Below, in pieces: positions 1 through 9,206 of a stretch of DNA of 64,000 bases (position 1 is its first letter; the number at the start of each line of letters is the position of its first letter). Under the pieces are notes generated by a model. It made no database searches and was not told the DNA's origin. It saw nothing but the letters and a program-made list of their open reading frames with translations. The stretch spans positions 1,798,001 to 1,862,000 of the forward strand of contig OY764162.1 of NCBI GenBank assembly GCA_963668185.1, given 5' to 3'. Source of the stretch: G963668185 sp963668185. GTDB lineage: Bacteria; Chloroflexota; Dehalococcoidia; Lucifugimonadales; G963668185. A program made the position numbers and the translations under genes.

Positions 1-661
1 CGGCGTCCGAAATCAGCACGCCGCCGCCGGCGATCACGCACGGCTTGTCGGCGTCCGCCAGCACAGCCGCCGCCGCCGCGATCTGGTCGCCGTCCGGCGC
101 GCTGTGCGGGTACTCCTCGGGCTCGATGATCTCGGCATTGCCCGACGCGGCCAGGATGTCGGGAGGGATCTCAAGCTCGACGGGCCGCGGCCTGCCCGAC
201 TTGAGTTGATGGAATGCCTCGTGCACCGCCTCAGGGATCTCCTCCACCTGCATGGACCTGTGATTCCACTTCGTTATCGGGCTGAACATGTCCAACTGCT
301 CGTGGACCTCGTGAAGCTGGCCCAGGTTCTTGCCGATGCCCGTGGACATCACCTGCCCGGAGATCATCAGCACCGGCGATGAGCTCGCGTAGGCCGTCCC
401 CAGGCCCGCGGCGGCGTTCGTCGCCCCCGGCCCCGGCACGACCATCGCCACGCCGACCTTGCCCGTCGCCTTCGCGTAGCCGTCGGCCATGTACGTCGTC
501 GCCTGCTCGTGGCGCGTCTGGACGAGGTTGATCTCGTCCCGGTAGTCGTACAACGCGTCGAAGGCGGCCATGATCTGCGCCCCCGGAAGCGCGAAAATCG
601 TGTCCACGCCCTGCGCTCTCAAAGCCTGCACTAACGCCTGCGCGCCGGTCATTTCAGCCAT
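1..661 (-). CDS. Thiamine-diphosphate-dependent enzyme, acetolactate-synthase-like (partial)
   Basis: This is the N-terminal 220 residues of a ThDP enzyme; the rest lies beyond the left edge of the window. The reading frame starts MAEMTGAQALVQAL and continues through the pyrimidine-binding domain. The catalytic glutamate is in the RHEQAT motif (Glu52), followed by the MADGYAKATGK and VPGPGATN segments typical of acetolactate synthase, benzoylformate decarboxylase and oxalyl-CoA decarboxylase relatives. From about residue 185 the linker into the central domain begins (CVIAGGGVLISDA). The exact substrate cannot be told from this half. The start could also be the ATG at 652. It is divergent from the dehydrogenase at 881, with an inverted repeat between them. 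Confidence 0.85.
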   Translation of the reverse strand, partial: MAEMTGAQALVQALRAQGVDTIFALPGAQIMAAFDALYDYRDEINLVQTRHEQATTYMADGYAKATGKVGVAMVVPGPGATNAAAGLGTAYASSSPVLMISGQVMSTGIGKNLGQLHEVHEQLDMFSPITKWNHRSMQVEEIPEAVHEAFHQLKSGRPRPVELEIPPDILAASGNAEIIEPEEYPHSAPDGDQIAAAAAVLADADKPCVIAGGGVLISDA

Positions 662-711
662 TGGGGACTCGCTCCATGAACTCGAAGTGTCGGCGCTCCC
701 TCACTCGGAAG

Positions 712-778
712 GCCCGCCGATTCCAAAGCACCTTATCACGCTGTAGTCAGTTTGGTTAGAGATTCCAAATCGGCGGGC
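712..778. promoter_or_regulatory. Inverted repeat between divergent genes, possible operator
   Basis: Eleven-base perfect arms, GCCCGCCGATT at 712-722 and AATCGGCGGGC at 768-778, flank a 45-base AT-richer centre between the ThDP enzyme and the dehydrogenase. A TTGACC hexamer at 785-790 with TAATGT about 19 bases later could serve the plus-strand gene. Placement between two divergent genes suggests a shared control site, but no regulator is identified. Confidence 0.35.
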
Positions 779-880
779 GCCTCTGTTGACCCTCAGGACG
801 CCGTCCCGAATAATGTTGCCTGCGCCGGACGCGGGCGGCGTCCGTCTCAGCAGTTGACTACAAGCCGCAAGGAGAACGCC

Positions 881-1777
881 ATGGGAGACAAGCGCGTGGG
901 ATTCGTGGGCCTCGGAATCATGGGCAGGCCTATGGCGATCAACCTGCTCAAGGCCGGATACGAAGTGGCCGGATACGACCGCAACCACGACAAGACGCAG
1001 GCCGTGGCGGCGGAAGGCGCGGCGGCCGGGACATCGGCGTCGGAGGCCGCGGCCGGCGCGACCGCGACCGTCGTCATGGTGCAGGACTCCGCGAACTCGG
1101 AGGAGGCGGTCCTGGGCCCCGGCGGCGTTCTGGAGGGCGCGTCGGCGGGATCGACGGTGATCGACATGAGCTCCATCGCGCCGGGCACGTCCCAGAAGCT
1201 CGCGGCCGCCTGCGAAGCTAAGGGCGTCGACTTCCTGGACGCGCCCGTGAGCGGCGGCGAGCCGAAGGCCATCGACGGCTCGCTCGCGATCATGGTAGGC
1301 GGCAAGGCCGCCGTGTTCGAGCGTCACGTCGAGCTGCTGAACGCGATGGGCAGCAGCGCGGTGCTGTGCGGCGGCTACGGCGCCGGCAACACGACCAAGC
1401 TGGCGAACCAGATCATCGTGGCCGCGAACATCGAGGCCGTCGGAGAGGCGCTGGTGCTGGCGGTGCGCGCCGGCCTGGACCCGGGCACCGTGTTCCAGGC
1501 GATCAGGGGCGGCCTCGCCGGCAGCGCCGTCATGGACGCGAAGGCGCCCATGATGATCGCCGGCAACTTCGAGCCGGGCTTCCGCATCAACCTACACCAG
1601 AAGGACCTCAACAACGCCCTCATCACCGCCGGCGAGCTAGGCGTACCCCTGCCCGTAACCAGTCTCGTCAGGCAGATGGTCGGCGCCCTCATCAACGACG
1701 GCAAGGGCGACAGCGACCACTCCGCCATAGCCACCTTCATAGAGGACATGGCCAAAACAAAGATCAGCGGCGCCTAG
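881..1777 (+). CDS. 3-hydroxyisobutyrate dehydrogenase family NAD(P)-dependent oxidoreductase
   Basis: Predicted beta-hydroxyacid dehydrogenase of 298 residues, the usual family length. Such enzymes oxidise 3-hydroxyisobutyrate or reduce tartronate semialdehyde. The Rossmann fingerprint GLGIMG is at residues 10-15, the substrate-binding DAPVSGG motif starts at residue 120, and the catalytic lysine is Lys173 in GNTTKLANQ. The frame is open upstream, but the ATG at 881 is preceded by AAGGAGAA at 869-876, a strong ribosome site, so this start is preferred. It is divergent from the ThDP enzyme, which may act on a related short-chain acid (inference). Substrate is not assigned; 2-hydroxy-3-oxopropionate reductase is an equally good reading. 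Confidence 0.88.
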   Translation: MGDKRVGFVGLGIMGRPMAINLLKAGYEVAGYDRNHDKTQAVAAEGAAAGTSASEAAAGATATVVMVQDSANSEEAVLGPGGVLEGASAGSTVIDMSSIAPGTSQKLAAACEAKGVDFLDAPVSGGEPKAIDGSLAIMVGGKAAVFERHVELLNAMGSSAVLCGGYGAGNTTKLANQIIVAANIEAVGEALVLAVRAGLDPGTVFQAIRGGLAGSAVMDAKAPMMIAGNFEPGFRINLHQKDLNNALITAGELGVPLPVTSLVRQMVGALINDGKGDSDHSAIATFIEDMAKTKISGA

Positions 1778-1845
1778 CCTTTCTTCGGCAACATCCCGCC
1801 GTTGCGCTATCATGGCATGGTCTGGATGAACGCAGGAGGCGTCGC

Positions 1846-4683
1846 ATGACCCGCAGGATCGTCGGCAGCCCCCTCACCGTCCCGATTCCTCCCCTGCGCG
1901 GCGTCCCGCCCCTGCTCCTGGCAACCATGCTTCTTCTAGCCGCGCTGCTTGCCTGCGGAGACGGGGGCTCGCCCGCCGCCTCTGAGCCGCAGCCCACAAT
2001 CGAGACGCAGGCCGTCGAGCAACCCGAACCAACACCCACGGCAACCGAGCAACCCGCAACCGAGCTAGAGGTTGTGGAGCAGCCGGAAGCCGAACCCACG
2101 CCTACAGCAACGCAGCAGCCCAAACTCGCACTCACGCTCACAGTTGGAGAGTTCGCATACGTCAGTGCTGGGAGCAGGCACACCTGCGGTGTGAAAATAG
2201 ACGGCTCCGTCGTCTGCTGGGGCGACAATGAATACGGACAGGCCGCGTCGCCGGCCGGAAAGTTCAGATCCGTCAGCGCCGGGATGCGGCACACCTGCGG
2301 CGTGAAGATAGACGGCTCTATCGTCTGTTGGGGCTCGGACAGATACGGCCAAGCGGAATGGCAGGCCGAGAAGTTCGCCTCCGTCAGCGCGGGTAATCGG
2401 CACACCTGTGGCGTGAAGATAGACGGCTCCATCACATGCTGGGGTGCTAGTGAGGCAACGGAGGAGAACAACCAGCTTGGCCAAGCCCCGCCCGCAGCCG
2501 GGCAGTTCGCCTCCGTCAGCGCCGGGATGCGGCACACCTGCGGCGTGAAGGTGGACGGCTCCGTCACTTGCTGGGGAAATGATGATCATGGCAAGACTAT
2601 GCCGCCTCCCGGCAAGTTCGCCTCCGTCAGCGCAGCAACGCTCAACACCTGCGGCGTGAAGGTGGACGGCTCTGTCACTTGCTGGGGCAGCAAAGCATTC
2701 GGCCATGCAGACCCGCCGCCAGGAAATTTCGCCTCCGTTAGCGCAGGGGACTTCCACGCCTGTGGCGTGAAGTTGGACGGCTCGGTTGCTTGCTGGGGCA
2801 ATAACAGCGATGGGCAATCCGAGTCGCCCGCCGGCGAGTTTGCCTCCGTCAGCGCGGGAACGCGCCACACTTGCGTGGTGACGGAGGACGACTACGTAGC
2901 CTGCTGGGGCGATAACGACTATGGGCAGGCCACGCCGATAGTTACGGCTTCGTCCGTAACCGAACTGAAGGCCTCTGATCAACCCCAACCCACGCCGATA
3001 GCAGGCATGTTCGCCTCCGTCAGCGCGGGGGCGCGCCACACCTGCGGCATGAAGGTGGACGGCTCCGTCATATGCTGGGGCAACGATGCATCGGGCAGGA
3101 CCGCGCCGCCGACCGATGAGTTCGCCTCGATCAGCGCAAGTGTTAGCCACACCTGTGGCGTGAAGTTGGACGGCTCCCTAGATTGCTGGGGCCATAACTC
3201 ATCCGGCGAGGCCTCGCCACCCGCCGGGCAGTTCGCCTCCGTCAGCGCAGGGATGCTCCACGCATGCGCGCTGAGGCTGGACGGCTCCCTAGATTGCTGG
3301 GGCAACAATGAATCGGGCCAGGCCACGCCCCCGGCCGGCAAATTCACCTCCGTCAGCGCGGGGACGCTCCACACGTGCGCGCTGAGGTTGGACGGCTCCC
3401 TAGATTGCTGGGGCAACAATGAATCGGGCCAGGCCACGCCCCCGGCCGGCAAATTCACCTCCGTCAGCGCGGGAAACAATTACACATGCGGGCTGAGGCC
3501 ATACGGCTCTATCACCTGCTGGGGCAGCCATGAGGCTGACCGGACAAGGCTGCCGGCCGGTGAATTCGCATCCGTCAGTTCAGGCAGTTACCACAGCTGC
3601 GGGGTAAAGTTAGACCGCTCCGTCGCTTGCTGGGGCAGCAACGCCTTTGAGCGCGCCACGCCGCCTGCCGGTGAATTCGCATCCGTCAGCGTAGGAAGCT
3701 CCCACACTTGCGGGGTGAGGATGGACGGTTCCGTCGCCTGTTGGGGTCTCAATGACGATGGACAGGCCACGCCGCCATCAGGAGAGGAGGCCGTAGTTGA
3801 GTCTGAACTCGAACCTGCGCCCCAGGTCTGGAAGTTCGCCTCCGTCAGCGCAGGGTATGACCACACCTGCGGGGTAATATCGGACGGCTCAGTCGCTTGC
3901 TGGGGCAGCAACAAGCATTGGAGTGACACAGAAGTTGGCCAGGCCACGCCGCCTGCCGGGGAGTTCATCTCCGTAACCGCTGGATGGTACTTTACCTGCG
4001 GAGTAAGGGTGGATGGATCCGTGGACTGCTGGGGCAGCAATGAAGACCGCGAGGCCACGCCGCCCGACGGGGAGTTTGTCTCCATCAGCGCGGGGCAATC
4101 TCACACCTGCGGGGTGAAGGTGGACGGCTACGTCAAATGCTGGGGCAGGACCAATCAAGGCGTGACCACTGCGCCGGACGGGAAGTTCGCATCCGTCAGC
4201 TCCGGTGACTACCATACCTGCGGCCTAAAGCTGGACGGCTACGTTAAATGCTGGGGCAGCAATTATGATTATCGTCCTTACGGTCCTAAAGAGGTTGGCC
4301 AAGCCATGGCACCGGACGGAAAGTTCGCGTCCGTCAGCGCAGGGGCTTACCACACCTGCGGGGTGAAGGTGGACGGCTACGTCAAATGCTGGGGCGGCAA
4401 TTGGGATGGCGAATCCTCCCCGCCGTCCGGAAAGTTTGTATCCGTCAGCGCAGGATATTATCACACCTGCGGCGTGAAGATGAACGGCTCCGTCACGTGC
4501 TGGGGCAGCAATGCGGATACGTGGGGCAACAATGTTGGCAAGGCTACGCCGCCGGATGGGGAGTTCGTATCCGTCAGCGCAGGAGTGGATCACACTTGCG
4601 GCGTGAGGGTGGACGGCTCCATCGCCTGTTGGGGCTGGGATGCATACGGCCAGGCCACGCCGCCTGCCCTGGCTTCACCCTGA
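1846..4683 (+). CDS. Secreted lipoprotein with 21 RCC1-like repeats
   Basis: A 945-residue protein. The N-terminus is a lipoprotein signal ending in LLAC with the lipidated cysteine at residue 37, followed by a Thr/Pro/Glu-rich stalk. The rest is 21 tandem repeats of about 37 residues with the core FASVSAGxxHTCGVKxDGSVxCWG and a GQATPPxG tail, the pattern of the RCC1/BNR-like beta-propeller family. Each repeat carries two cysteines about 11 residues apart, likely disulfides outside the cell. Repeats 7 and 14 have longer linkers that break the array into blocks of seven, fitting three seven-bladed propellers (inference). The start at 1846 has AGGAGG at 1834-1839. The function is probably binding at the cell surface; no enzyme motif is seen. 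Confidence 0.85.
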   Translation: MTRRIVGSPLTVPIPPLRGVPPLLLATMLLLAALLACGDGGSPAASEPQPTIETQAVEQPEPTPTATEQPATELEVVEQPEAEPTPTATQQPKLALTLTVGEFAYVSAGSRHTCGVKIDGSVVCWGDNEYGQAASPAGKFRSVSAGMRHTCGVKIDGSIVCWGSDRYGQAEWQAEKFASVSAGNRHTCGVKIDGSITCWGASEATEENNQLGQAPPAAGQFASVSAGMRHTCGVKVDGSVTCWGNDDHGKTMPPPGKFASVSAATLNTCGVKVDGSVTCWGSKAFGHADPPPGNFASVSAGDFHACGVKLDGSVACWGNNSDGQSESPAGEFASVSAGTRHTCVVTEDDYVACWGDNDYGQATPIVTASSVTELKASDQPQPTPIAGMFASVSAGARHTCGMKVDGSVICWGNDASGRTAPPTDEFASISASVSHTCGVKLDGSLDCWGHNSSGEASPPAGQFASVSAGMLHACALRLDGSLDCWGNNESGQATPPAGKFTSVSAGTLHTCALRLDGSLDCWGNNESGQATPPAGKFTSVSAGNNYTCGLRPYGSITCWGSHEADRTRLPAGEFASVSSGSYHSCGVKLDRSVACWGSNAFERATPPAGEFASVSVGSSHTCGVRMDGSVACWGLNDDGQATPPSGEEAVVESELEPAPQVWKFASVSAGYDHTCGVISDGSVACWGSNKHWSDTEVGQATPPAGEFISVTAGWYFTCGVRVDGSVDCWGSNEDREATPPDGEFVSISAGQSHTCGVKVDGYVKCWGRTNQGVTTAPDGKFASVSSGDYHTCGLKLDGYVKCWGSNYDYRPYGPKEVGQAMAPDGKFASVSAGAYHTCGVKVDGYVKCWGGNWDGESSPPSGKFVSVSAGYYHTCGVKMNGSVTCWGSNADTWGNNVGKATPPDGEFVSVSAGVDHTCGVRVDGSIACWGWDAYGQATPPALASP
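3281..3474 (+). repeat. Near-identical 111-bp tandem units inside the RCC1-like gene
   Basis: Repeats 10 and 11 of the RCC1-like gene match almost base for base at an offset of exactly 111 bases (3281 onward against 3392 onward), including synonymous positions. The other units differ freely at third positions. This points to a recent unit duplication. Confidence 0.8.
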
Positions 4684-4748
4684 GGCTGCCCTCTTACGGG
4701 CTTAGAGCCGATCCCAATCCAAATCGACGCCCACGGAGCACATGAAAA

Positions 4749-5690
4749 ATGACCAACGAACGACCCATGCCCGCGGACTGGCAACGGTCCGTACCCTTTG
4801 GCGGCGTTCTCACATTCATGGGAGCGCCCACCACGAGGGACCTGTCGAATGCGGACATCGCCATCATCGGAGTGCCGCTCGACATCGGCACCACGTACAG
4901 ATCGGGCGCTCGGTTTGGGCCGAGGGCGATCCGCGAATCTACAGGCCCGATGGAACTCCACGCCTGGGATGAGGACGAACTGTACGAGCCGTTCCGCAGC
5001 CTGCGCGTCATCGACTACGGAGACCTCGGCGTCAACGCGGGATACATCGAAGCCGCCGTCGAACGAATCGAGAAGGGCATCTCGGCGGTGCTCGACGCCG
5101 ATGTGTTCCCGGTGATCCTGGGCGGCGACCACACGATCAGCCTGCCCGTCCTGCGCGCGCTGCACAGGAAGCACGGCAAGCTCTCGCTGCTCCACTTCGA
5201 CGCGCACCCCGACTTCTGGGAGCCGACGCCTGAGCGGCCTGTGAACCACGGCACGCAGGTAAAGATGGCCGCGGACGAGGGCCTGATCGATCCGACCGCC
5301 TCGGCCATCGTGGGCATCAGGGGGTCCTCGTCGATGACGATCCTGGAAGACGTCCGCGCCGCCGGCTTCACGGCCATCACAACTGACGAAATCGATGAGA
5401 ACGGCGTCGAGTGGACCCTGGACTCGGTGCGGCGGGCGACGGGAGACCTCCCCGTTCACGTGTCCCTGGACATCGACCTCATCGACCCGGCGTTCGCGCC
5501 GGGCACCGGAGTCCCGGAGATCGCCGGCCTCACGAGCCGGGAAGCGGTCAAGCTGATCCGCGGCCTACGGGGCATGAGCGTCGTGGGCTTCGACATCGTG
5601 GAAGTGGCGCCGCCGTACGACCACGCCGAGGTCACCGCATACCTGGCCGCGAACCTGGTGTACGAGTTCCTGCTCACGCTGGTCCCGTAA
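4749..5690 (+). CDS. Agmatinase / ureohydrolase family protein
   Basis: A 313-residue binuclear manganese hydrolase that cleaves a guanidino group to release urea. Metal ligands are visible in order: His128 in GGDHT, Asp151, His153 and Asp155 in DAHPD, and Asp241 and Asp243 in SLDIDLIDP. The N-terminal GVPLDIGTTYRSGARFGPRAIR segment region is typical of agmatinase and guanidinobutyrase rather than arginase. The ATG at 4749 follows GGAG at 4735-4738. It is convergent with phoU and separated from it by a hairpin repeat. Agmatine is the most likely substrate, making putrescine, but guanidinobutyrate or another guanidino acid cannot be excluded. Confidence 0.85.
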   Translation: MTNERPMPADWQRSVPFGGVLTFMGAPTTRDLSNADIAIIGVPLDIGTTYRSGARFGPRAIRESTGPMELHAWDEDELYEPFRSLRVIDYGDLGVNAGYIEAAVERIEKGISAVLDADVFPVILGGDHTISLPVLRALHRKHGKLSLLHFDAHPDFWEPTPERPVNHGTQVKMAADEGLIDPTASAIVGIRGSSSMTILEDVRAAGFTAITTDEIDENGVEWTLDSVRRATGDLPVHVSLDIDLIDPAFAPGTGVPEIAGLTSREAVKLIRGLRGMSVVGFDIVEVAPPYDHAEVTAYLAANLVYEFLLTLVP

Positions 5691-5728
5691 GGGCCGCTCG
5701 CGAACGGCCCTGGTAGGTGCTTCCTTCG

Positions 5729-5791
5729 GCCTCTTCCCCAGTCTGCTGGGGAAGGCATGTCCTGAGTCCATCGAAGGACTGAGATGGGGTC
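5729..5791. repeat. Hairpin repeat, family B
   Basis: Perfect stem CTTCCCCAG / CTGGGGAAG around TCTG at 5733-5754, then a tail ending GAGATGGGGTC. It lies between the convergent ureohydrolase and phoU genes and may act as a two-way terminator, though there is no T-run. Confidence 0.8.
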
Positions 5792-5794
5792 CGC

Positions 5795-6466
5795 CTAGTA
5801 CCTGCCTACGTTGATCTCCACCATCTCGCCCGTGACCATGTAGATCACTTGCTCGGCGATGTTCGTCGCGCGGTCGGCGATCCTCTCCAGATCGTGCGTC
5901 ACCCATATCAGGTACGTGGCCCTTTCGATTGCCGACGGGTCGGCGATCATCATCTGGATGAGTTCATGATGCAGCTCGTGGTAGATCGCATCGACCTTGT
6001 CGTCATCGTCGCAGACGGCATGAGAGGCGACGATGTCCTGGTTCACCAGGGCGTCGAGGCTGCGCCTCAGCATGTCGGTTGCGAGATCGGTCATCCGGGG
6101 GATGTCCACCAGGGGCTTCAGGGGCGGCTCGTCGCCCATCTGGAGGCTGATTCGCGATATGCCTTCCGCGTAGTCCCCGATGCGCTCCAACTCGACGGCC
6201 ACGTGACTGGCGACTATCAGCCGGCGCAGGTCGCCCGCAAGGGGCTGCTGCGCGGCGATCAGCGAAATGACCTGCCTCTCGATCTGATAGCGCTTGCGGT
6301 TGATCGCGTCGTCTTCGTCAACGATGCGCCTGGACTCATCGAGGTCCCGCCGTTTGAGGGCGTCCACCGCCCGGACGATGGCCTTCTCGACCATGCTGCC
6401 CATGAGCAGCAGATCGTCCTGTAGAAGCCTAAGCTCTCTGTCGAACTCAGCGCGAGGCATAATCAA
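5795..6466 (-). CDS. phoU: Phosphate signalling protein PhoU
   Basis: A 223-residue all-helical protein with two PhoU repeats, the normal length. Motifs such as RIGDYAEGI and DLERIADRATNIAEQV are the metal-binding E/DxxxD signatures of each repeat. PhoU links the Pst transporter to the PhoR kinase and represses the regulon when phosphate is ample. The start has AAGGAG six bases upstream. It is the last gene of the aquaporin-pstCAB-phoU run, 97 bases after pstB. Confidence 0.96.
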   Translation of the reverse strand: MIMPRAEFDRELRLLQDDLLLMGSMVEKAIVRAVDALKRRDLDESRRIVDEDDAINRKRYQIERQVISLIAAQQPLAGDLRRLIVASHVAVELERIGDYAEGISRISLQMGDEPPLKPLVDIPRMTDLATDMLRRSLDALVNQDIVASHAVCDDDDKVDAIYHELHHELIQMMIADPSAIERATYLIWVTHDLERIADRATNIAEQVIYMVTGEMVEINVGRY

Positions 6467-6563
6467 CTCCTTGCGGCTTCGCTGGCCCCCTATGAAAACC
6501 GATTACCGCTCTTGATTCAAATGCAGTCCTGGAATCACAACCAACTCATCAAGACGGCTGCGC

Positions 6564-7337
6564 CTAACCAAACCTGCCGGTTATGTACGCTTCCGTCCGC
6601 TCTTCCTTCGGGTTGGTGAAGACCTGCTCCGTGGCCCCCTGTTCCACGAGGTAGCCTGCGCGGTCATCGCCCATCATCAGGAACACCGTATCGTCAGAAG
6701 CTCTGGCAGCCTGCTGCATGTTGTGCGTGACCACGATGATCGTGTAGTCGTAGCTGAGCTCCCGCATCAGGTCTTCGATGGCCAGCGTGGCGATTGGATC
6801 CAGTGCGGACGCCGGCTCGTCCATCAGAATAACCTCCGGCTCGACCGCGAGCGCGCGGGCAATGCAAAGCCGCTGCTGCTGTCCGCCGGAGAGCGCGAGC
6901 GCGCTGTCCTTGAGCCGGTCCTTGACCTCGTCCCACAGCGCCGCCTGCCTCAGCGACCTCTCCACCGCCTCGGCGTAGTCACCCCGGTAACCGTTGATCC
7001 TGAGACCGAACGCCACGTTGTCGAATATGGACTTGGGGAAGGGGTTGGGCCGCTGGAAGACCATGCCGATCTGCGCGCGTATCTCCGTCGCGTCAACGTC
7101 CTCCGCGTGCAGGTCCTCATTCCGATACTGGATGCTGCCCTCGATCCGGGCTCCGGGTATCAGGTCGTTCATCCTGTTGAAGCATCTGAGGAGGGTGCTC
7201 TTGCCGCACCCGGACGGCCCGATCAAGGCCGTGACCTTACGCTCCCGGATATCCATGGATATGTCCTTCAGAGCGCGGAAGGAGCCGTAGAACACGTTCA
7301 GATCGCTTACGCTGAGAATCGGGCTTGAATTGACCAC
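6564..7337 (-). CDS. pstB: Phosphate ABC transporter ATP-binding protein PstB
   Basis: A 257-residue ABC ATPase that powers phosphate import at the inner face of the membrane. Walker A GPSGCGKST is at residues 40-48, the signature LSGGQQQRLCIARAL is near residue 150, and Walker B VILMDEPASALDP follows. FNRMNDLIPGARIEG is characteristic of PstB. It starts with GTG one base after the pstA stop, with AGGA upstream, so translation is coupled. Confidence 0.97.
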   Translation of the reverse strand: MVNSSPILSVSDLNVFYGSFRALKDISMDIRERKVTALIGPSGCGKSTLLRCFNRMNDLIPGARIEGSIQYRNEDLHAEDVDATEIRAQIGMVFQRPNPFPKSIFDNVAFGLRINGYRGDYAEAVERSLRQAALWDEVKDRLKDSALALSGGQQQRLCIARALAVEPEVILMDEPASALDPIATLAIEDLMRELSYDYTIIVVTHNMQQAARASDDTVFLMMGDDRAGYLVEQGATEQVFTNPKEERTEAYITGRFG

Positions 7338-7338
7338 T

Positions 7339-8220
7339 CTAGTCCTCTGATCGGGTCTGGTACCTGTTGCGCAGGTAAATCGCTATCGAGTTCATGCTCA
7401 GCAGGATGATGAGCAACACGATGATTCCGGCGGCTGCTATGCCTCTGAAGTCGTCTTGCGGACGGCTGACCCAGTTGAAGATCTGGATCGGCAGCACCGT
7501 GAACCTGTCGAAGGGATCGGAAGGCACGAACGTCAGGAAGACGAGCGCGCTGATCGCGATCACAGGCGCGGCCTCGCCGATCGCGCGTGACATTGCCAGA
7601 ATCGTGCCGGTGAGAATACCGGGGAAGGCGGACGGCAGCACCACGCCCTTCACCACCTCCCATTGGGTGGCCCCCAGCGCATACGCAGCCTGGCGGTGGG
7701 AATCGGGAACGGCCCGGATTGCCTCTCGCGAGGCCATGATCACGATCGGCATCACAAGCAGGGACAGCGTGAGCGCGCCGGCCAGCAGGCTCCGGCCCAT
7801 GCTCAGCCAGCTTACGAACAGCGCCAGCCCCAGCAGTCCATAGATAATGGACGGCACTCCTGCCAGGTTCGAGATGTTCACTTCCACGAACTTGGTGAAC
7901 AGGTTCTCTTCCGCATACTCCTCCAGATAAATCGCGGCCCCGAGGCCGACGGGCACAGTAAACGCCGCGGTCAGGCCCATCAGCCAGATCGTGCCCGCAA
8001 GCGCGGCCAGAAGTCCCGCCTCTGAAGGATCAGGCGCCGGATAGCTGGAAATGAACCCCCAACTCAACCACGGCAGGCCGCGAACGAGCACCTGCACGAT
8101 AAGCACCAGCAGACCGATAATGCCGATGCTGATCGAGATGACGAACAGCCCATAGAACAGGCTGCCAATGCGATGTCGCTGTTCAAGCCGTGGGTTGAAT
8201 CTTGTTTCAGGGGCCTTCAC
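7339..8220 (-). CDS. pstA: Phosphate ABC transporter permease PstA
   Basis: An inner-membrane permease with about six membrane segments and the binding-protein-dependent transport loop (AIRAVPDSHRQAAYALGATQW). The GTG at 8220 overlaps the pstC stop by four bases (GTGA) and has a GGAGGGAGA ribosome site; this is preferred over an in-frame GTG at 8238 inside pstC. The predicted protein is 293 residues, normal for the family. It pairs with PstC to form the channel. Confidence 0.96.
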   Translation of the reverse strand: MKAPETRFNPRLEQRHRIGSLFYGLFVISISIGIIGLLVLIVQVLVRGLPWLSWGFISSYPAPDPSEAGLLAALAGTIWLMGLTAAFTVPVGLGAAIYLEEYAEENLFTKFVEVNISNLAGVPSIIYGLLGLALFVSWLSMGRSLLAGALTLSLLVMPIVIMASREAIRAVPDSHRQAAYALGATQWEVVKGVVLPSAFPGILTGTILAMSRAIGEAAPVIAISALVFLTFVPSDPFDRFTVLPIQIFNWVSRPQDDFRGIAAAGIIVLLIILLSMNSIAIYLRNRYQTRSED

Positions 8221-9185
8221 TCGTACTTCTCCCTCCACCTGGAAACGAGGAAGTGGCCGACGACGTTCATGAACAGCGTCATCAGGAACAGCAGGAACCC
8301 GACGGCGAAGATGGTCTTGAACGTGAGCGTGCCATGCGGCGCCTCTCCCAACGACACCTGCACGATGTATGCCGTCATGGTCTGGATGCCCTCAAGCGGG
8401 TTGAAGCTCATCCTGGGCGTCGCCCCCGCCGCGATGGTCACGAGCATCGTCTCGCCTATCGCCCGGGAGATCGCCAGGATGAACGCGGCCACGATGCCGG
8501 AGAGCGCCGCCGGCACGACGACGCGCAGCGACACCTCGAGCCTCGTGGCCCCCAGCGCGTAGGCGGCGTGTCGAAGCGAACGCGGGACGGCCAGCATCGC
8601 GTCCTCGCTGAGCGACGACACCATGGGTATGATCATCACCCCCATGACCACGCCGGCGCTCAGCGCGTTGAAGATGATCAGGTCCGGGATCACCTTCTGA
8701 AGCTGCGGTGTCACGAAGGTGAGGGCGAAGTACCCGTACACCACCGTGGGTATCCCTGCCAGCACCTCGAGCACCGGCTTGATGATCCTGCTGATCCTCT
8801 CGGGGGCGTACTCGGACAGGAAGATGGCGGCGAACAGGCCCACCGGCAGCGCCACCGCCGCGGCGATGGTGGAGACCAGGAGCGTGCCCATGACCAACGG
8901 CAGCACGCCGTACGACTGGGGCTTGAGGATCGGCGTCCACCGGGTGCCCGTGATGAATTCCCACACGGAGACCTCTATAAAGAACTGGTAGGCCTCCGTC
9001 AGCAGGGTGATCAGAATGCCGATGGTCGTGAGTATGGAGACGGCGGCGCACCCTATCAGCAGCCAGCGGACGACCCTGCCCTCCATGTCCCGTCGCCCGC
9101 GCCGCGGCGACCGGCGGCGAGCGGCCGTTCGGCCGGACGCCCTCATCGGAAGTCCTTCATGCGGGGTGGAAGTGGAGACGTCCAT
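8217..9185 (-). CDS. pstC: Phosphate ABC transporter permease PstC
   Basis: A 322-residue permease with an Arg-rich cytoplasmic N-terminus (residues 15-37), six membrane segments, and the EAA-type loop AVPRSLRHAAYALGATRLEV. The EFITGTRWTP motif after the first membrane segment is typical of PstC. The start could instead be Met14 or Met33. It follows the aquaporin gene by 21 bases and overlaps pstA by four, forming one transcript. Confidence 0.95.
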   Translation of the reverse strand: MDVSTSTPHEGLPMRASGRTAARRRSPRRGRRDMEGRVVRWLLIGCAAVSILTTIGILITLLTEAYQFFIEVSVWEFITGTRWTPILKPQSYGVLPLVMGTLLVSTIAAAVALPVGLFAAIFLSEYAPERISRIIKPVLEVLAGIPTVVYGYFALTFVTPQLQKVIPDLIIFNALSAGVVMGVMIIPMVSSLSEDAMLAVPRSLRHAAYALGATRLEVSLRVVVPAALSGIVAAFILAISRAIGETMLVTIAAGATPRMSFNPLEGIQTMTAYIVQVSLGEAPHGTLTFKTIFAVGFLLFLMTLFMNVVGHFLVSRWREKYE

Positions 9186-9206
9186 CGATACTACCCTGGC
9201 GCGCGA

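Noticed and set aside
2065..3150. Long minus-strand frames over the RCC1-like gene
   Set aside because: The tandem repeat keeps antisense frames open; plus-strand frame has signal peptide, ribosome site and cysteine pattern.
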